Both the position numbers and the translations under genes were made by a program. From Lentzea nigeriaca (lineage in GTDB: Bacteria > Actinomycetota > Actinomycetes > Mycobacteriales > Pseudonocardiaceae): a DNA stretch of 64,000 nt. The stretch is taken from assembly GCF_016907955.1 (NCBI RefSeq), contig NZ_JAFBCX010000023.1, positions 1 through 64,000 of the forward strand, given 5' to 3'. Position 1 is the first letter of the stretch. Each line of letters starts with the position of its first letter. The notes under the pieces were generated by a model. That model searched no databases, was not told where the DNA came from, and saw only the letters and a list, made by a program, of their open reading frames with translations. Of this stretch, positions 53,526 through 62,305 are shown piece by piece.

Positions 53526-54684
53526 CCCTGCCCGCCACGAGCAGCAGGGTCAGCCCGAGCGCGACCATCGACAGGCTGAACCCGTAGATCCAGCGGAACC
53601 CCAGCTGCGCGGCGAGACCGGTCAGCGCGCCCGCGATCATGCCGCCGACGATCTGGGTGTTGCTGAACATCGTCGAGGCGTGGCCGGGACGGCCGGGGTC
53701 GAGGCTCTGGAAGTAGGTGATGCCCACACCCATCACGAGCGAGATGACGGTGGCGTGCAGCAGCTGCGCGGCCAGCACCTGCCAGACGGAGTCGGTCAGC
53801 AGCATCAGGCCGTGATAGCTCAGGCCGATCACCGCGCCCATGACCACGAGTTTGTACTGGGACATGCGGTTCGCCAGCGACCCGAACCACAGGATCATCG
53901 GGATCTCCAGCGCGGCGCACAGGCCCATCGCGAGCCCGGCGTCTCCCGCCGTGCCGTGCAGTTCGGTCGTGACGAACAACGGCAGACCGCCGACCGCCAG
54001 GCCGACCGAGCCCTGCAGGAACACGAACCCCGCGGCGACGACCGCCATCCCGGCCCGCGTCGGACCCGCTGCCTCCTCCTCGGCCTGCGTCTCCGGTTCG
54101 GCCACGGGAACCGGCAGCGTCAGGGCCAGCACCGCGACACCGAGCTGCAGCAGCGCCGTGGCCGTGAAGAGCCCGACCCACCCGGTCTTGGCGACCATCA
54201 GCGCGGCCAGCGGCGGACCGGCGACCCAGGCGACGGAGAGCAGCGTGCGCAGGACGCTGACCATCATCGACGGGCCCCGCGACGCCGCGCGTCCGTAGGC
54301 GAAGATCTGCGGCAGCAACGACGACGTCATCGCGACGAAGACCACGGCCGCGCCCAGCAGGAGCCAGTAGTCGCGCAGCACGGCGAACAGGCCGTAGCCG
54401 ATCGCGCCGGCGGTACCGCCCGCCGCGAGCAGGAACCGGCGTTGCACCCGGCCGTCCGACAGCTTGCCCATGATCGTGCTGGCGACCACGGACGCGAGCG
54501 GGCTCGCGATCAGGAACGCGCTCAGCTGCACCGGCGTGACCTTGACCTCGGAGGTCAGGAACAGCGAGTGGAACGGCATCGCGAACGCCATCGAAACGCC
54601 GGACACGACGCTGATGACGGAGAGTTGGAGGAATGTTCGGGAAAGGAGCGGCGAGGAGGTTCTCTCGCTTAGTGCCGTCACCAC
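53503..54684 (-). CDS. MFS transporter, sugar efflux (SetA-like) type
   Basis: A 393-residue, 12-helix major facilitator protein. The N-terminus (SVVSGVSMAFAMPFHSLFLT, then SEVKVTPVQLSAFLIASP) and the loop GKLSDGRVQRR are like the SetA/SetB sugar efflux transporters, although a drug substrate cannot be excluded. A charged loop rich in Glu (VPVAEPETQAEEEAAGPTR) divides the two halves near residue 185. The GTG start has a dyad 15 bases upstream. Confidence 0.85.
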   Translation of the reverse strand: MVTALSERTSSPLLSRTFLQLSVISVVSGVSMAFAMPFHSLFLTSEVKVTPVQLSAFLIASPLASVVASTIMGKLSDGRVQRRFLLAAGGTAGAIGYGLFAVLRDYWLLLGAAVVFVAMTSSLLPQIFAYGRAASRGPSMMVSVLRTLLSVAWVAGPPLAALMVAKTGWVGLFTATALLQLGVAVLALTLPVPVAEPETQAEEEAAGPTRAGMAVVAAGFVFLQGSVGLAVGGLPLFVTTELHGTAGDAGLAMGLCAALEIPMILWFGSLANRMSQYKLVVMGAVIGLSYHGLMLLTDSVWQVLAAQLLHATVISLVMGVGITYFQSLDPGRPGHASTMFSNTQIVGGMIAGALTGLAAQLGFRWIYGFSLSMVALGLTLLLVAGRVTGSSRR

Positions 54685-54698
54685 GCCATCGTGCGTGC

Positions 54699-54712
54699 TG
54701 ACTCGTGAATCA
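54699..54712 (-). promoter_or_regulatory. TGACTC-GT-GAATCA dyad ahead of MFS gene
   Basis: A 6-2-6 dyad with one mismatch, 15 bases upstream of the MFS start, where a bound repressor would block the promoter. It matches the dyad at 48874 in 13 of 14 positions. Confidence 0.5.
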
Positions 54713-54745
54713 GGAAAACTGGTTTCCCATTATGCGGGCAATGTC

Positions 54746-56098
54746 TCACACAATGACGACGGCACCGTCGCGACGGTGATCTCCACCACCCCTGAGCAGG
54801 CCGGACCCGGTCATCTCGACGACCTGGCAGCCGCCGAAGAACATGTTCGGAGCACGGAAACAGGTCACCGGGAGTTCGCTTTCCGGTCTGATTCCCGGTT
54901 CGACGAGGAGGTGGTCTCCACCGAGGTGCAGCCGGGGCGCGTCGACGGCGTCCTGGGCTGGCATGCCGCGGTCGAGGACGTTCACGAGCACCTGCAGGAT
55001 CGCGCCGCAGATCCGGCTCGACCCCGCGCTGCCGAGCACGAGCTCGGCGCCGCCGTCGTTGGTCACGACGGTCGGGGACATCATCGACGGCAGCCGGTCG
55101 CCGGGCGCGTGGCTGAAGAACCCGTCGGGCGACAGGTCCTCCTCGCCCATCATGTTGTTCAGGTGCACTCCCGCGATCGAGATGCCGGAGCCCGCGCCGT
55201 TCGTCGTCGTGACCGAGCACGCGGTGCCGTCGGCGTCGAGCACCGAGATGTGCGTGGTGGAGCCGAGGCGGTTCAGGTGCGTCTTCGGGGCGGCCATCGC
55301 GCGGATGAGGTCTCGTTGGGACGGGTTGTCCGGCAACGCTTCCAGCATCTGCGTGAGCAGTGCGCCGCCCGCGGCGGGTGGTGCGTTCGTGTAGATGTCA
55401 CGGCCGCGGTGGCGCACGTGCAGCGGTTCGCGCGGGACGACGTCGTAGGCGGCGAGGTCCGCGCGGCCGAGGTCACCACCCGCAGCGGTGATCGTGTCGG
55501 CGATCGCGGCCGCGATGTCACCGGTGTAGAACGGGGCCGCGCCGTCCTGGCCGAGCCGGTCGAGGGCTTCGGCGAGCTCGGGCTGGACGAGCAGCTCGCC
55601 CTCCTCGAAGGCGGTGAGGCCCGCGCTGCGGGCGAGCGGCAGCAGCAGCGAGGTGACGTAGGCCTGGTACCGGTTGACGCGGTGGCCTTCACGGGCGTGC
55701 TTCGCCGCCGCCATCACGAGTTCGTCGAGCGGCGCACGGCCGTAGGTGGCGGCTTTCGCGGCGCCGGCGGGCATCCCGTAGGCGGCGACGGACGACGGTC
55801 CGACGTGGAACTCCTGCTCGGCGTCACCGAAGTGGACGGTGATGGGGTCGAGCGGCGCCCGCGCGCCCGAGGCCTCGCGGCCTGGTGCCTCCGCCGAGAA
55901 GTCCAGCAGCACAGGGGTTTCACCGGCCGGGGCGATGAGCATGTACCCGGCGGCGCCGAGGCCCGTCAGCAACGGCTCGGTGACGCACGACGTCAGCATC
56001 GCGGCAACGGCCGCGTCGACGGCGTTCCCTCCGGCGCGCAGCATCGCCGCGCCCGCCTGTGCGGTGAGCGGGTGGCCCGCCGCGATCGCGCCTCGCAC
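54746..56098 (-). CDS. gamma-glutamyltransferase family protein
   Basis: A 450-residue Ntn-hydrolase of the gamma-glutamyltranspeptidase family. The large-subunit start (AIAAGHPLTAQAGAAMLRAG) and MLRAGGNAVDAAVAA are typical. The autocleavage and nucleophile Thr is in STTHISVLDADG (about residue 281), followed by the small subunit with SMMSPTVV and GSAGSSRICG. There is no signal peptide, so a cytosolic acylase-like role is possible; members also act on glutathione or cephalosporins. GTG 56098 is chosen for GGAGG six bases upstream. At 450 residues it is shorter than typical GGTs (about 550-600). Confidence 0.88.
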   Translation of the reverse strand: MRGAIAAGHPLTAQAGAAMLRAGGNAVDAAVAAMLTSCVTEPLLTGLGAAGYMLIAPAGETPVLLDFSAEAPGREASGARAPLDPITVHFGDAEQEFHVGPSSVAAYGMPAGAAKAATYGRAPLDELVMAAAKHAREGHRVNRYQAYVTSLLLPLARSAGLTAFEEGELLVQPELAEALDRLGQDGAAPFYTGDIAAAIADTITAAGGDLGRADLAAYDVVPREPLHVRHRGRDIYTNAPPAAGGALLTQMLEALPDNPSQRDLIRAMAAPKTHLNRLGSTTHISVLDADGTACSVTTTNGAGSGISIAGVHLNNMMGEEDLSPDGFFSHAPGDRLPSMMSPTVVTNDGGAELVLGSAGSSRICGAILQVLVNVLDRGMPAQDAVDAPRLHLGGDHLLVEPGIRPESELPVTCFRAPNMFFGGCQVVEMTGSGLLRGGGDHRRDGAVVIV

Positions 56099-56170
56099 CG
56101 TCGACCTCCATGAAGGGAAGGCAATCAACGGTAGACCTGTCAGCGATCAGCGGGCCACCCGACCCGTCCC

Positions 56171-56956
56171 CTACTTCTTGGTGGCCGTGTAGTTCCGGAA
56201 GTTGATGTAGGTGTCGAGGATGTCCGACGAGGCGCTCTCGACCGAGCGGTAGATGCCCCACTTCGGGCGGACGTAGTCGCCCTCGTCCGGGATCCGCACG
56301 CCGGAACGCTTGCCCTGCACCGCGATCGGCGCGTTCGAACCGGTGCCGTTGCGCAGCACGAAGCCGACGGTGCCGCTCGAGCCCGGCGTGATCGTCCACT
56401 CGACGGTGACCCACTTGTCGCGCAGCGGGGCCAGGTTCGTGGAGGCGATGTCCGGTGCGCCGGACGTGCTGAACGCGCGTGCCCGGATGGTTTCTGTGCT
56501 ACCGCTGCGGCTCAACGACAGGGTCGTCCACGGTCCGCCGTTGGTCGACGGTGTCTTGGTCTGGAAGATGTGCGTGAACTTGCTCGTGCCGTGCAACGAC
56601 GACGGCATGTACATCTCGTAGGAGATGACCCAGGTCTCGCCGTTCTTCATCTTGAGGGCGCTGCCGTTGCTGACCATGCCCTTGGACTCGGTGCGCTGAC
56701 GGTCGCCACCACCGGTGGTGTCGCGGTCGTTCTTCCAGATGTTGAACCGGTAGTGGTCGCCCTCTACGACGATGTACTTGCCCTTGCGCTCGGGGAACTT
56801 GTTGCCGCGGTCGACCTCGATGCCCTCAAACGCCTTGAGCCCGTCGGTCGCGGGGTTGGGATTCCACGCGGGGGCGAGTGCCGACGCGGGGTTGATCGTG
56901 ACGAGCATCAGGGCGGCCGCGGTGAGAGCCGCCCTGCGGGTGATACGCGATTCCAT
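56171..56956 (-). CDS. secreted polysaccharide-lyase-like protein
   Basis: A 261-residue secreted protein with a signal (RRAALTAAALMLVTINPASA). The mature domain has a jelly-roll/concanavalin-like pattern: VEGDHYRFNIWKNDRDTTG, GETWVISYEMYMPSSL, HIFQTKTPSTNGGPW, KWVTVEWTITPG and YVRPKWGIYRSVE near the C-terminus. This arrangement is close to heparin-lyase-I-like / glucuronan-lyase (PL7/PL20-type) proteins, in which the RxxW.IYRS strand lines the groove. Cleavage of a polyuronate is plausible; the substrate is not established. Confidence 0.72.
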   Translation of the reverse strand: MESRITRRAALTAAALMLVTINPASALAPAWNPNPATDGLKAFEGIEVDRGNKFPERKGKYIVVEGDHYRFNIWKNDRDTTGGGDRQRTESKGMVSNGSALKMKNGETWVISYEMYMPSSLHGTSKFTHIFQTKTPSTNGGPWTTLSLSRSGSTETIRARAFSTSGAPDIASTNLAPLRDKWVTVEWTITPGSSGTVGFVLRNGTGSNAPIAVQGKRSGVRIPDEGDYVRPKWGIYRSVESASSDILDTYINFRNYTATKK

Positions 56957-57068
56957 CGTTTCGATGCGTCCTTCCTGGCGGCGTACGACAGGGGAACACC
57001 ACGAAGGTAGGAGGTCTCGACCTGCGATGTCAACGAAGGTGACACCGAATGCCAGAACTTGACAAGAT

Positions 57069-57692
57069 TCATCGGAGCTTGAGGGCCAACCGGACCGCGT
57101 CGGCGCGGGAGTGCAGACCGGCCTTCGCGAACAGGTTGTTGATGTGGGTCTTCACGGTGGCCTCGCTGATGAACAGCCGCCGGGCGATCTCGGGGTTGCG
57201 CAGGCCTTCCCCGATGAGCTCGAGAACCTCGCGTTCGCGGGCGGTCAGGTCGACGGCCGGTTGCTCGACGGGCTGGCGGCTCGCGAGGTCCAGCAGCCGT
57301 GACTGGACGGTGGGGTCGAGGATCGCGTTGCCCGCGTGGGCGGCACGCACGGCCTGGATGATCGTGGTCCGGTCCGCGTCCTTGGTCAGGTAGCCGCGAG
57401 CACCCGCGCGCAACGCCGCGAGGATGGAGTCGTCGTCGTCGAACGTGGTCAGCACGACGACGGGCAGATCGGGGTGGGACGCCCGCAGCACGCCGGTCGC
57501 CTCGGCACCGCCCATGACGGGCATGTTGAGGTCCATGAGCACGACGTCGGGGCCGAGTTCCTCAACGGCCGCAACGGCTTCCCGGCCGTTGACCGCCGTG
57601 CCGACGACGGTGATGTCCGGGTCGAGGTCGAGCATCACGGCGAGCCCGTCGCGAACGGCGGCCTGGTCGTCCACGATCAACAGCCTGATCAT
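57069..57692 (-). CDS. NarL/LuxR-type response regulator
   Basis: A 207-residue two-component response regulator. Receiver residues 1-120: acidic pocket at VDDQ, phospho-acceptor Asp in VLMDLNMPVMGG (about 54) and conserved Thr/Lys later (LTTFDDDD, YLTKDAD). The C-terminal LuxR HTH (LTAREREVLELIGEGLRNPE, then FISEATVKTHINNLFAK) binds DNA. It overlaps its partner kinase gene by four bases. Confidence 0.95.
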   Translation of the reverse strand: MIRLLIVDDQAAVRDGLAVMLDLDPDITVVGTAVNGREAVAAVEELGPDVVLMDLNMPVMGGAEATGVLRASHPDLPVVVLTTFDDDDSILAALRAGARGYLTKDADRTTIIQAVRAAHAGNAILDPTVQSRLLDLASRQPVEQPAVDLTAREREVLELIGEGLRNPEIARRLFISEATVKTHINNLFAKAGLHSRADAVRLALKLR

Positions 57693-58804
57693 CGCGGTAG
57701 CTCCATCCTGACCGTCCACCCCGGACCGTCCGGTCCCGCGATCAGTGTTCCACCGAGCAGAGCGGCCCTCTCCCGCATCCCCGCCAGCCCCATCCCGCCG
57801 CCGGTGTGCTGCTCCCCCGCCGTGCCGCCGTCGGTCACGGTCAGGCTGACCAGTTCTTCCGAGTACTCCAGCAGCAACGACACGTCGGCGCCGGGCGCGT
57901 GCTTGTGCGCGTTCGTCAACGCCTCCTGCGCCGTGCGGATGATGGCCTGCGCGATCTCGACGGTCACCGGCCCTGCTTCCCCCGCGACACGCAACGTCGC
58001 GCCGTGACTTTCCGCGAGTTGAGCGATCGACTCGGGCAATGGCAGCGTGTCGACCCGTAACGCGTGTACCGCGCGCCGCGTCTCCTTCAGCCCTGTCACC
58101 GCCAACGCCCGTGCCCGCCGCACGGCTTCGTTGGCCTCGCTTTCCTTTCCGGCGGAGTGCAGGGCATCGGCCATGTCGAGCTGCACGGCGATCCCGGACA
58201 GCGAGTGGCCGACGACATCGTGGATCTCCCGCGCGATCCGGCCGCGTTCCTCCAGCGCCGCCGCACGAGCCTCGGACGCGAGCGCTCGCTTGCTCTGCTC
58301 GGCCGCGTACTCGGCGGCGGCCAGCGCTTCGGTGCGTGCGCGGCGGGCCAGGCCGAAGAACACCGGCAGACCGGCGGTGGCCGACAACCACCACGGTGGC
58401 GCGTCCGAGAATCCCAGCGACCCTGCCGCCGCGGTCGAGAGCACCGTGAGCACCGAGCCCGCGACCCCGAGCGCCGATGCGACGTGGACGGACCGGAGGC
58501 GGCGACCCGCCGTGCTGGTCGCCAGGAACACGAACGCCACCGCCGCCGTTCCCGGCCCCAGCGCGAACAACGGCGCGCTGAGCACGACGTACGCCGTGAT
58601 CAGCGCGACCCGCCACCGTTCCGGCATCCGTGCCGTGAACCCGGCGGCGACCGCCGCGGTGATCACCGCGGCGGTCAGCGTCCAGGTCAGCGCCGGCAGT
58701 GGCGGCGGGCGGTCGACGAGGTGGATCACCGTGATCACGGCGACCACCAGCGTGCCGAACGGCCGGAACACGTAGTCGTCGGTCACCCGCGGAAGCCTGG
58801 TCAT
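57689..58804 (-). CDS. sensor histidine kinase, HisKA_3 type
   Basis: A 371-residue membrane kinase with about five helices in the first ~160 residues. The dimerisation/phospho-acceptor domain HisKA_3 has the His in RGRIAREIHDVVGHSLSGIA (about 200). The HATPase domain has AQAIIRTAQEALTNAHKHA (N box), then TDGGTAGEQHTGGGMGLAGM (G boxes). It is the partner of the response regulator downstream. The signal is unknown. It overlaps the upstream membrane-protein gene by four bases. Confidence 0.93.
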   Translation of the reverse strand: MTRLPRVTDDYVFRPFGTLVVAVITVIHLVDRPPPLPALTWTLTAAVITAAVAAGFTARMPERWRVALITAYVVLSAPLFALGPGTAAVAFVFLATSTAGRRLRSVHVASALGVAGSVLTVLSTAAAGSLGFSDAPPWWLSATAGLPVFFGLARRARTEALAAAEYAAEQSKRALASEARAAALEERGRIAREIHDVVGHSLSGIAVQLDMADALHSAGKESEANEAVRRARALAVTGLKETRRAVHALRVDTLPLPESIAQLAESHGATLRVAGEAGPVTVEIAQAIIRTAQEALTNAHKHAPGADVSLLLEYSEELVSLTVTDGGTAGEQHTGGGMGLAGMRERAALLGGTLIAGPDGPGWTVRMELPR

Positions 58805-59355
58805 CGAGCTGAATCATGCCTGTTCTGGTGCACCTTCTGCTGCCAGGAGTCGAGGAACGGCGACGTGCGGTGCGGCGCGCCCCTGCGTCCCTTCGACCAC
58901 ACGACCTGGCCGCGCACCCGCACCGCCTTGCTCAGCACGACCAGCCCCTCGGCGAGCAGTCCCGCGCCGACGCCGAGCATCAGGCCGTTGCCCGCCTGCA
59001 CCGCGCTCGCGTCGACCAGCCCCATGACGAACCCGGCGGCGAACCGCGCGGCGATGCTGACCGCCCACCACACGATCGTCATGGCGGTGTAGCGGAGCAT
59101 CACGATGCCGTTCTGCTCGTACGTGCGGACGCTCAGCCCGCGCAGCAACCCGAAGGCCACGCTGATCGCCGAGCTGAACACGAGAAACACCACGGCGGTC
59201 GCGGAGTGCACCGATATCTGCGTCAGCCCGATCACGCCGAGCACGGCCGGGATCAGCAGCAGCCGCTTGCCCACCGCGGGCTCCCCCATCAGCCGACGCG
59301 CCAGCACGTAGCCGATCGCGGCGATGATCAACACAATCTCAACAGTCCCCGTCAT
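58801..59355 (-). CDS. membrane protein of two-component operon
   Basis: A 184-residue protein with about five helices (VEIVLIIAAIGYVLARRLMG, LLLIPAVLGVIGLTQISVH and others) and a basic C-terminal tail (SKGRRGAPHRTSPFL). It resembles CcdC/DUF1453-like membrane proteins, tentative. It is first in the operon, and its stop overlaps the kinase start, so it may be the signal receptor or a modulator. The start is ATG 59355; longer extensions upstream are rejected for poor codon bias. Confidence 0.75.
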   Translation of the reverse strand: MTGTVEIVLIIAAIGYVLARRLMGEPAVGKRLLLIPAVLGVIGLTQISVHSATAVVFLVFSSAISVAFGLLRGLSVRTYEQNGIVMLRYTAMTIVWWAVSIAARFAAGFVMGLVDASAVQAGNGLMLGVGAGLLAEGLVVLSKAVRVRGQVVWSKGRRGAPHRTSPFLDSWQQKVHQNRHDSAR

Positions 59356-59471
59356 GGCTGCAACGCTAGGAATTCCCGCTGCTCGGCGCGTGGGGCGAGA
59401 ACCGTAGGCCGGGTGGAGATCCATCTCCACCCGAGGTTGAGAAGCCGGGCAAAACGGGTAATTCGACAACC

Positions 59472-60053
59472 ATGGAATGGATCGTCCGGCTGATGGAGGC
59501 CTTGGGATCGCCCGGCGCGGGGCTCGCGGTGGCACTGGAGAACGTGTTTCCGCCCGTGCCGAGCGAGGTGATCCTTCCGCTGGCCGGGTTCACCGCGGGC
59601 CAGGGCAGGATCTCGCTCGTCGCCGCGATCCTGTGGACCACGGCGGGTTCCGTCGCCGGCGCGCTGGTGCTGTACGGCCTGGGCGCGTGGCTGGGCCTGG
59701 ACCGCCTGCGCAGGCTGCCGTTCGTCCGGGTGTCCGATGTGGACAAGGCCGACGAGTGGTTCGACCGGCACGGCAACGCCGCCGTGTTCTTCGGGCGCAT
59801 GGTGCCGGTCGTGCGGAGCCTGATCTCCGTGCCCGCAGGGGTGTCGGGGATGCCGATCGGGAAGTTCACGCTCTACACGGCGGCGGGCAGCCTCGTCTGG
59901 AACACCGCGCTGATCCTCGCCGGCTACGCGCTCGGCGAGAACTACCAGCTGGTCGACCGCTACCTGGGCTGGGTGTCGACGGCGGTGCTCGTCGCGCTGG
60001 CCATCGCCATCGTCTGGTTCGTGGTCTCGCGCGTCAGGGCACGCCGTTCGTAG
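59472..60053 (+). CDS. DedA family membrane protein
   Basis: A 193-residue DedA/SNARE-associated protein. Conserved features are FPPVPSEVILPLAGF at the N-terminal reentrant helix, then FFGRMVPVVRSLISVPAGVS and a C-terminal run of hydrophobic helices (VLVALAIAIVWFVVSRV). DedA proteins transport or flip undecaprenyl phosphate and related lipids. The 3' end overlaps the convergent MFS gene by 94 bases. Confidence 0.93.
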   Translation: MEWIVRLMEALGSPGAGLAVALENVFPPVPSEVILPLAGFTAGQGRISLVAAILWTTAGSVAGALVLYGLGAWLGLDRLRRLPFVRVSDVDKADEWFDRHGNAAVFFGRMVPVVRSLISVPAGVSGMPIGKFTLYTAAGSLVWNTALILAGYALGENYQLVDRYLGWVSTAVLVALAIAIVWFVVSRVRARRS

Positions 60054-61186
60054 ACCACCGACGCGACCGCGATCGCCAGGCCCGCCAACGAAAGCGCGAC
60101 ACCGACCCACGCCGTCGACGTGTAGCCCCAGCCCGCCGCGATCGCCAGGCCGCCGAGCCACGCGCCCGCGCCGTTGGCGACGTTGAGCGACGAGTGGTTC
60201 GACGAGGAGGCGAGCGAGGGCGCGTCCGGCGAGGCGTCCATGAGCCGGATCTGCAGTGCGGCGGCCAGGATCTGCACGACGAACCCGAGCAGGAACAGGA
60301 CGACGAACATGAACGCGGGGATCGTCGCCGTCAGTCCGAAGAGGACCAGGATCAGGCAGACCGCGACCAGCCCGCCGAACACCGAACCCATCGCGGACCG
60401 GTCCACGAACCGGCCGCCGAACGTCGCACCGAGCGTCATGCCGAGCCCGAACACCGCGAGCATCCACGGCACCGCTCCCGCCGGCAACCCGGCGACCTCG
60501 GTCGTCAGCGGCGCGACGTAGGAGTAGACGGCGAACATGCCGCCGAAGCCGATCATGCCGGTGAAGATCGCGAACCACACCGTCGGCCGCCCGAATGCGC
60601 GCACCTCGCCCTTCATCGACGCACCCTCGACCGTGGGCACCCGCGGCACCCACGCCGCGATGGCCGCCGCCGTGACCAACGCGATGACCGCCACCGCGAG
60701 ATACGCCGTGCGCCAGCCGATCTGCTGCCCCGCCGCCGTAGCCAACGGCACGCCGACAAGGTTCGCCACAGTCAGACCGACCATCACGCGCGCAACGGCC
60801 GTGCCACGCCGCTCGGGAGCCACGAGCATTGCCGCCACCACGGCCGCGATGCCGAAGAACGCGCCGTGCGGCAGCCCCGCGACAAACCGGGCGACGAGCA
60901 GAAGCGTCTTGTCCTGCGCCGCCGCCGACAATCCGTTGCCCAGCGCCACCGCGAGCATCAGCCCGATCAGCATCCCCTTGCGCGGCAGCTTGGCGCCGAG
61001 CACCGCGATCAACGGCGCACCGACGACGACACCGGCGGCGTAGAGGCTGATGGCGTGACCAGCCTCGTAGTCGGGGATCTGGAAGGTCTCCGCGATCTGC
61101 GGCAACAGGCCCATCGTCGCGAACTCGGTCGTACCGATGCCGAACCCGCCGAGCGCGAGCGCGGTCATGGCGCGGGTCGTGTTCAC
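59960..61186 (-). CDS. MFS transporter, AraJ/drug-efflux type
   Basis: A 408-residue, 12-helix MFS protein. Its N-terminus (ALALGGFGIGTTEFATMGLL, ISLYAAGVVVGAPLIAVLG) is typical of the DHA1 family AraJ/YdhP group, which export sugars, drugs or aromatic compounds. The substrate is not predictable. It starts at GTG 61186 with GGGGGAACCT just upstream; a TTAGTTAGCTAA-like sequence follows at about 61200 and may be an operator. The C-terminal ~30 residues form a soluble tail in the region antisense to dedA. Confidence 0.9.
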   Translation of the reverse strand: MNTTRAMTALALGGFGIGTTEFATMGLLPQIAETFQIPDYEAGHAISLYAAGVVVGAPLIAVLGAKLPRKGMLIGLMLAVALGNGLSAAAQDKTLLLVARFVAGLPHGAFFGIAAVVAAMLVAPERRGTAVARVMVGLTVANLVGVPLATAAGQQIGWRTAYLAVAVIALVTAAAIAAWVPRVPTVEGASMKGEVRAFGRPTVWFAIFTGMIGFGGMFAVYSYVAPLTTEVAGLPAGAVPWMLAVFGLGMTLGATFGGRFVDRSAMGSVFGGLVAVCLILVLFGLTATIPAFMFVVLFLLGFVVQILAAALQIRLMDASPDAPSLASSSNHSSLNVANGAGAWLGGLAIAAGWGYTSTAWVGVALSLAGLAIAVASVVYERRALTRETTNQTMAMASATSTAVDTQPR

Positions 61187-61379
61187 AGGTTCCCCCGAAG
61201 TTAGTTAGCTACCGGAACGACTTTACGGCCGTTCTGACGCGCTTCAGAAGCCTTCGTGCCGCTGCTCACACGCCTTTTCAGCAGCGCGGAGCCGCCACAA
61301 GGCCCGGCGCCCTCCCCCGCAACGCGATCCCAAGCTCCGCGCATTCCCCACCGCCAATCACCCAGCCCAACAAAGCAAG

Positions 61380-61410
61380 AAGGCCGGCCCCCGTAACAGG
61401 GACCGGCCTT
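61380..61410 (-). terminator. intrinsic terminator of the carbonic anhydrase gene
   Basis: AAGGCCGG (61380-61387) pairs with CCGGCCTT (61403-61410), extended inward by CCC/GGG. The minus-strand transcript continues CTTGCTTTGTT, giving a short T-rich tail. It lies 14 bases after the gene's stop. Confidence 0.85.
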
Positions 61411-61423
61411 CCGGCGATGCGGA

Positions 61424-62158
61424 TCAGATGCGCGGAACCTCGACCAAGGTCCTGCCGTTCAACGGCTGCGTCGCCCGAGCGTTGCCCGCGGTGAACAACC
61501 CCTGGAAGCGCGCGATGGACGCGGCCGTGACGTGCTGCTCACCCGTGAGGTACCACTCGACGCCCTCGGTGAAGGGGGCCGTGGTGAGCGAGCCGGTGTA
61601 GTGCAGCGTGTGGTGGTTGAGCGGCAGCAACCGGTTCAGGTTGATGGGCTCGATATCCACCGGGTCGCCGCATTCCGGGGCGAGTTTCGCCAGCACGTCG
61701 TCGACGACGGAGTGCGAGCCGACGACCAGCGGGACGCCGATCACCAGCAGTTTGCCCTCCGCACTGCGGTGCACGAGGTGCATTTCCAGCGGCGTGTCGT
61801 AGCCGCCGAACTTGTGTTCCGACGGCGTGTGGAAGTGGAACTGCACCAGGTCGTAGCGCGTGCCGGCGACGGTGACGTGGCCCGAACCGGGCTGGACGTC
61901 CGCCTCTTCGGTTTCCTCGTGGTCGCGGGTCGTGCAGCCGTCCGGCTTCGCCGCGTCCTTGCGGATGTACTTCAGTTCCAGCGCGGAGTAGCCGTACGTG
62001 ACGTCCAGCTTGGGCGCGTGCGGGTCGAACCGGATCGCGCTGGGCGTGACGTTGACGGGACTCTGCTTCGGTGTCTCCGACTCGGCGGTGCCCACCGCGG
62101 CGAAGGACGCGGCAAGCACCAGCGGCAATAGAGCCGGAAGGGACCGTCGTAGGTTCAT
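61424..62158 (-). CDS. secreted alpha-carbonic anhydrase
   Basis: A 244-residue alpha-class carbonic anhydrase that hydrates CO2 outside the membrane. Signal NLRRSLPALLPLVLAASFAA, cleaved near GTAES. The first two zinc His lie in QFHFHTPSEH and the third in LEMHLVHR; the Glu/Thr gate is in SEH..., and SSLTTAPFTEGVEW-type strand (GSLTTAPFTEGVEWYL) matches the family's active-site cone. The length fits the family. ATG 62158 is chosen; a GTG 15 bases upstream is possible. Confidence 0.93.
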   Translation of the reverse strand: MNLRRSLPALLPLVLAASFAAVGTAESETPKQSPVNVTPSAIRFDPHAPKLDVTYGYSALELKYIRKDAAKPDGCTTRDHEETEEADVQPGSGHVTVAGTRYDLVQFHFHTPSEHKFGGYDTPLEMHLVHRSAEGKLLVIGVPLVVGSHSVVDDVLAKLAPECGDPVDIEPINLNRLLPLNHHTLHYTGSLTTAPFTEGVEWYLTGEQHVTAASIARFQGLFTAGNARATQPLNGRTLVEVPRI

Positions 62159-62305
62159 TGCGCCACTTTTCACCCGATGGAGTGAAAAGAGAACTGGAGT
62201 GTGGTCTCGCTCTCACGGCTCCGGATTCAATTCCGGTCTCAATTGGAAATGCTGTCCGATTCGTTCGTATTTCACGTGACGCACCACATCCACGATGATC
62301 GCCTG

